This document shows positions 61,949-64,000 of a DNA stretch of 64,000 nt, one piece after another. The translations under genes were made by a program, and so were the position numbers. Source of the DNA: Pseudorasbora parva (lineage: Eukaryota > Chordata > Actinopteri > Cypriniformes > Gobionidae); assembly GCF_024679245.1 (NCBI RefSeq), contig NC_090177.1:47899353-47963352 (forward strand), given 5' to 3'. A model generated the notes under the pieces. That model did not search any database, had not been told where the DNA came from, and worked only from the letters and a program-made list of their open reading frames with translations. Each line of letters begins with the position of its first letter. Within the stretch, counting starts at the first letter, position 1.

Positions 61949-62112
61949 CAGGGGAGAGCGCGAACGCAGTCCCCCACTACCATAAATTACGCAGTCGAGA
62001 TTCCCACATTTGGGGAATTCGCAGGGGTCAGCACAACCGGAGTGCAATGGCCGAGCCTCGCCCTGGGTGAACCACCTTCCTGATCATGGTGTCTCCCCTG
62101 CCAGGTAAGTAT
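61949..62112 (-). ncRNA. U1 snRNA gene, Sm-proximal variant
   Basis: Full-length U1 with the GCGTAATTT variant. The spacer on its downstream side, toward U2, carries the single altered CTCF-like motif (near 61535). Confidence 0.94.
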
Positions 62113-62581
62113 GAGTTGCCTGGCCTCCAGGCAGAGGCGCCCTATCCCCCTTCGCCATCCTCAAACACGGTGACCTTCCCCTCCCCCAAGAAAAGGAAGG
62201 ACGGGGCACCTTCCATTGCTTGACTGCTGCGTGCGTGCGTGCGTGACCTTGATTTGAATCAGGTGTCCCTAATCCATCCAACACAAACCCCTGATTCGAC
62301 TCATCAGCTCGTTGGTAAAGACTCTCAAATAAGAGGGACATCAAAAAACGTGCTGTGACGGTGATGAGTCAGCCGGCCGGCAACCGACGCTTTTGTTCTT
62401 CTTTTTTCCCTATGCTCATATGACCGCAGCTTGCTGCTTTCTCTGTGGCACGGTCATCGTTGCGTCACCTCATCGTCATTCTGTATGCGCTTCCTGCGTA
62501 TTTCTGTATTCTCTGACAAAATTCCAGTGGTGTTGTTGGTTCTTCTATTAGCCACAACAATTCGCAGTCCCCAAAAAGGGG

Positions 62582-62769
62582 AAGCACACCGTTCCTGGAG
62601 GCACTGCAATACCAGGTCGATGCGTGGAGTGGACGGAGCAAGCCCCGGTTCCGGCTCCATGTGCCAAAAATCAATTTAATATGCAGTCCCCGGATAGGGG
62701 ACGTATCAGATATTAAACTGATAAGAACAGATACTACACTTGATCTTAGCCAAAAGGCCGAGAAGCGAT
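62582..62769 (-). ncRNA. U2 snRNA gene, uninterrupted
   Basis: A 188-nt U2 with all conserved elements. A unique base change (TTAGCC for TTAGTC near 62552) lies in its downstream flank, inside the candidate 3' box region. Confidence 0.95.
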
Positions 62770-63777
62770 GACACAATGACGCAGCGGCAGGGGAGCCGGC
62801 AAAGGCGACGCCCATCTGGGAAGCGGTGAGGGGGGGAGGGTTGGCAAAGGCCTTACGTCGTAGAGACCTGAAACTTTGAGGGATGGTACTAGCCACTCGC
62901 TCTACAACATCACCAAGGCTGGCCCCCCGATGGGCCCGGCACGAAATGGCTCGTAGCTCCCAAACCGCACGCCGCAGAACCAAGTGTCTTATATCATCGG
63001 AATCCTTGGCTCGAGCCGAGCGAGACGCATGCCTCGGATTCGAAGGTTGCGCTGGCGAAATTTTCGGGTATTTGGGATTTTGTGAAAAACCTACTTTTGC
63101 ACACTAGTCCTAGGTCTTTTGCCCGATCTGGCCCAAACCAGTGCAGAAAGATTCTCTGGAGTCTGACTGTCCGTCCAGATCGGAAAAAAAGTGGGAATTT
63201 CGATTCAGCTTGGCGGCGGCAGGCCGAAACCTACGGGCTGGGCGAGGCGGGGTCTGCTAGAACGGCTATAGCTCTTGGACGGAACGAGACAATTTCACCC
63301 AAGCCGGTACACCCGTGCACGGGCTCAGTCTGGGGTCAGGCGAGAAAGGACGCGGTGAATGGCCACCTAGTGGCGCTTTAAAATGAAAAAGCAACAACAT
63401 GAGAGCGGCTATAGGCGAACGTATGTCGCGTGCTTTTTCACAGCACGCGCACGAGACAGTCGTACCATACGACAGAAAACCTCCATCCGAACAACTTTGC
63501 CTTTGGGACCACTGCTGTCAATCAACTCGTCCGTTGAATATCAAAGTTTGTGGGAAAAACCACATTCGGCAAACCGGTCGCAGGTTTCGACAACCTCGAT
63601 GAAAACAAACGCAGTTCAGTTCTCTGAACTCTCCGGGTCACTGGCTGACACAGCAGAAAGAGACAGAAACATAACAAAACTGGTGCAACTTCACCCTTTG
63701 GGGCAGTGGGCGGCGCCACAAGCGTCAAGAACCGCACGCTTTTTCCCTCCACGCTATCTGCTTTTAACCAGTGTGTA

Positions 63778-63941
63778 CAGGGGAGAGCGCGAACGCAGTC
63801 CCCCACTACCATAAATTACGCAGTCGAGATTCCCACATTTGGGGAATTCGCAGGGGTCAGCACAACCGGAGTGCAATGGCCGAGCCTCGCCCTGGGTGAA
63901 CCACCTTCCTGATCATGGTGTCTCCCCTGCCAGGTAAGTAT
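63778..63941 (-). ncRNA. U1 snRNA gene, Sm-proximal variant
   Basis: Last U1 in the window, full length, with the GCGTAATTT variant and 3' box. Part of its upstream region, up to 64000, is present. Confidence 0.94.
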
Positions 63942-64000
63942 GAGTTGCCTGGCCTCCAGGCAGAGGCCCCCTATCCCCCTTCGCCATCCTCAAACACGGT

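Larger units (their letters stand above)
32780..64000 (-). repeat. Right U2/U1 snRNA tandem array, inverted
   Basis: The same unit as in the left array but on the - strand, with period 1828-1829 bp where no Keno is present. Within the window there are nine U1 genes, five whole U2 genes and three U2 genes split by Keno D, E and F. The first base after the fold-back element falls in the U1 3' flank (CAGTGTGTACAG). The array continues beyond the window, ending here upstream of the U1 at 63778-63941. Confidence 0.95.

Overview
This is eukaryotic nuclear DNA, most likely from a teleost fish and probably a cyprinid. Evidence: vertebrate-type U1 and U2 snRNA genes with snRNA promoter elements, a multi-exon gene with GT-AG introns, a long (GT)n microsatellite, a tRNA-headed SINE fragment resembling DANA, fold-back DNA elements, and retrotransposons with the properties of the fish Keno family (Tx1 group of the L1 clade), which is known to target U2 snRNA genes.

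Layout. (1) 1-18155: a U2/U1 array on the + strand in which every visible U2 gene is split by a Keno-like element (copies A, B, C). The 7.27-kb composite units are almost identical, and the array stops inside a U1 gene at 18155. (2) 18156-32779: a 14.6-kb spacer. It holds a tandem exon-like repeat, a complete-looking ten-exon gene for a 1512-residue DDE-transposase-like protein on the - strand, microsatellites and minisatellites, and two large fold-back elements. (3) 32780-64000: the same snRNA unit in inverted orientation (- strand), as 1.83-kb U2-U1 units. Three more Keno-like elements (D, E, F) lie at the same U2 position, flanked by units with intact U2. In total I see 11 full-length U1 genes plus one truncated, 5 full-length U2 genes, and 6 U2 genes split by retrotransposons.

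The basic unit is U2 (188 nt), 469 bp spacer, U1 (164 nt), about 1.0 kb spacer, all in one orientation. U1 and U2 each have a matching PSE-like block about 60 bp upstream, and U1 has a good 3' box. Every Keno-like insertion falls in U2 nt 34-38, the branch-site-pairing GUAGUA segment, and removes about 3-4 nt. Interrupted U2 genes therefore cannot make functional U2 snRNA but keep their promoters, which could drive the element. Copies B, C and D have intact ORF1 (three CCHC knuckles) and ORF2 (APE endonuclease, RT with YMDD, C-terminal CCHC). E and F share a 7-codon deletion in a conserved RT block, and F also has a frameshift.

Three sequence lineages (A/B/C, D, E/F) at one site imply at least three independent insertions, followed by spread of the interrupted units through array turnover. 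The least expected signal is that the first ~15 conserved bases of the Keno 5' UTR are nearly complementary to U2 nt 1-14. A U2-Keno co-transcript could therefore fold across the junction. Everything was read by eye. No alignment, folding or database search was run, and near-identical tandem copies are also where assemblies are least reliable.
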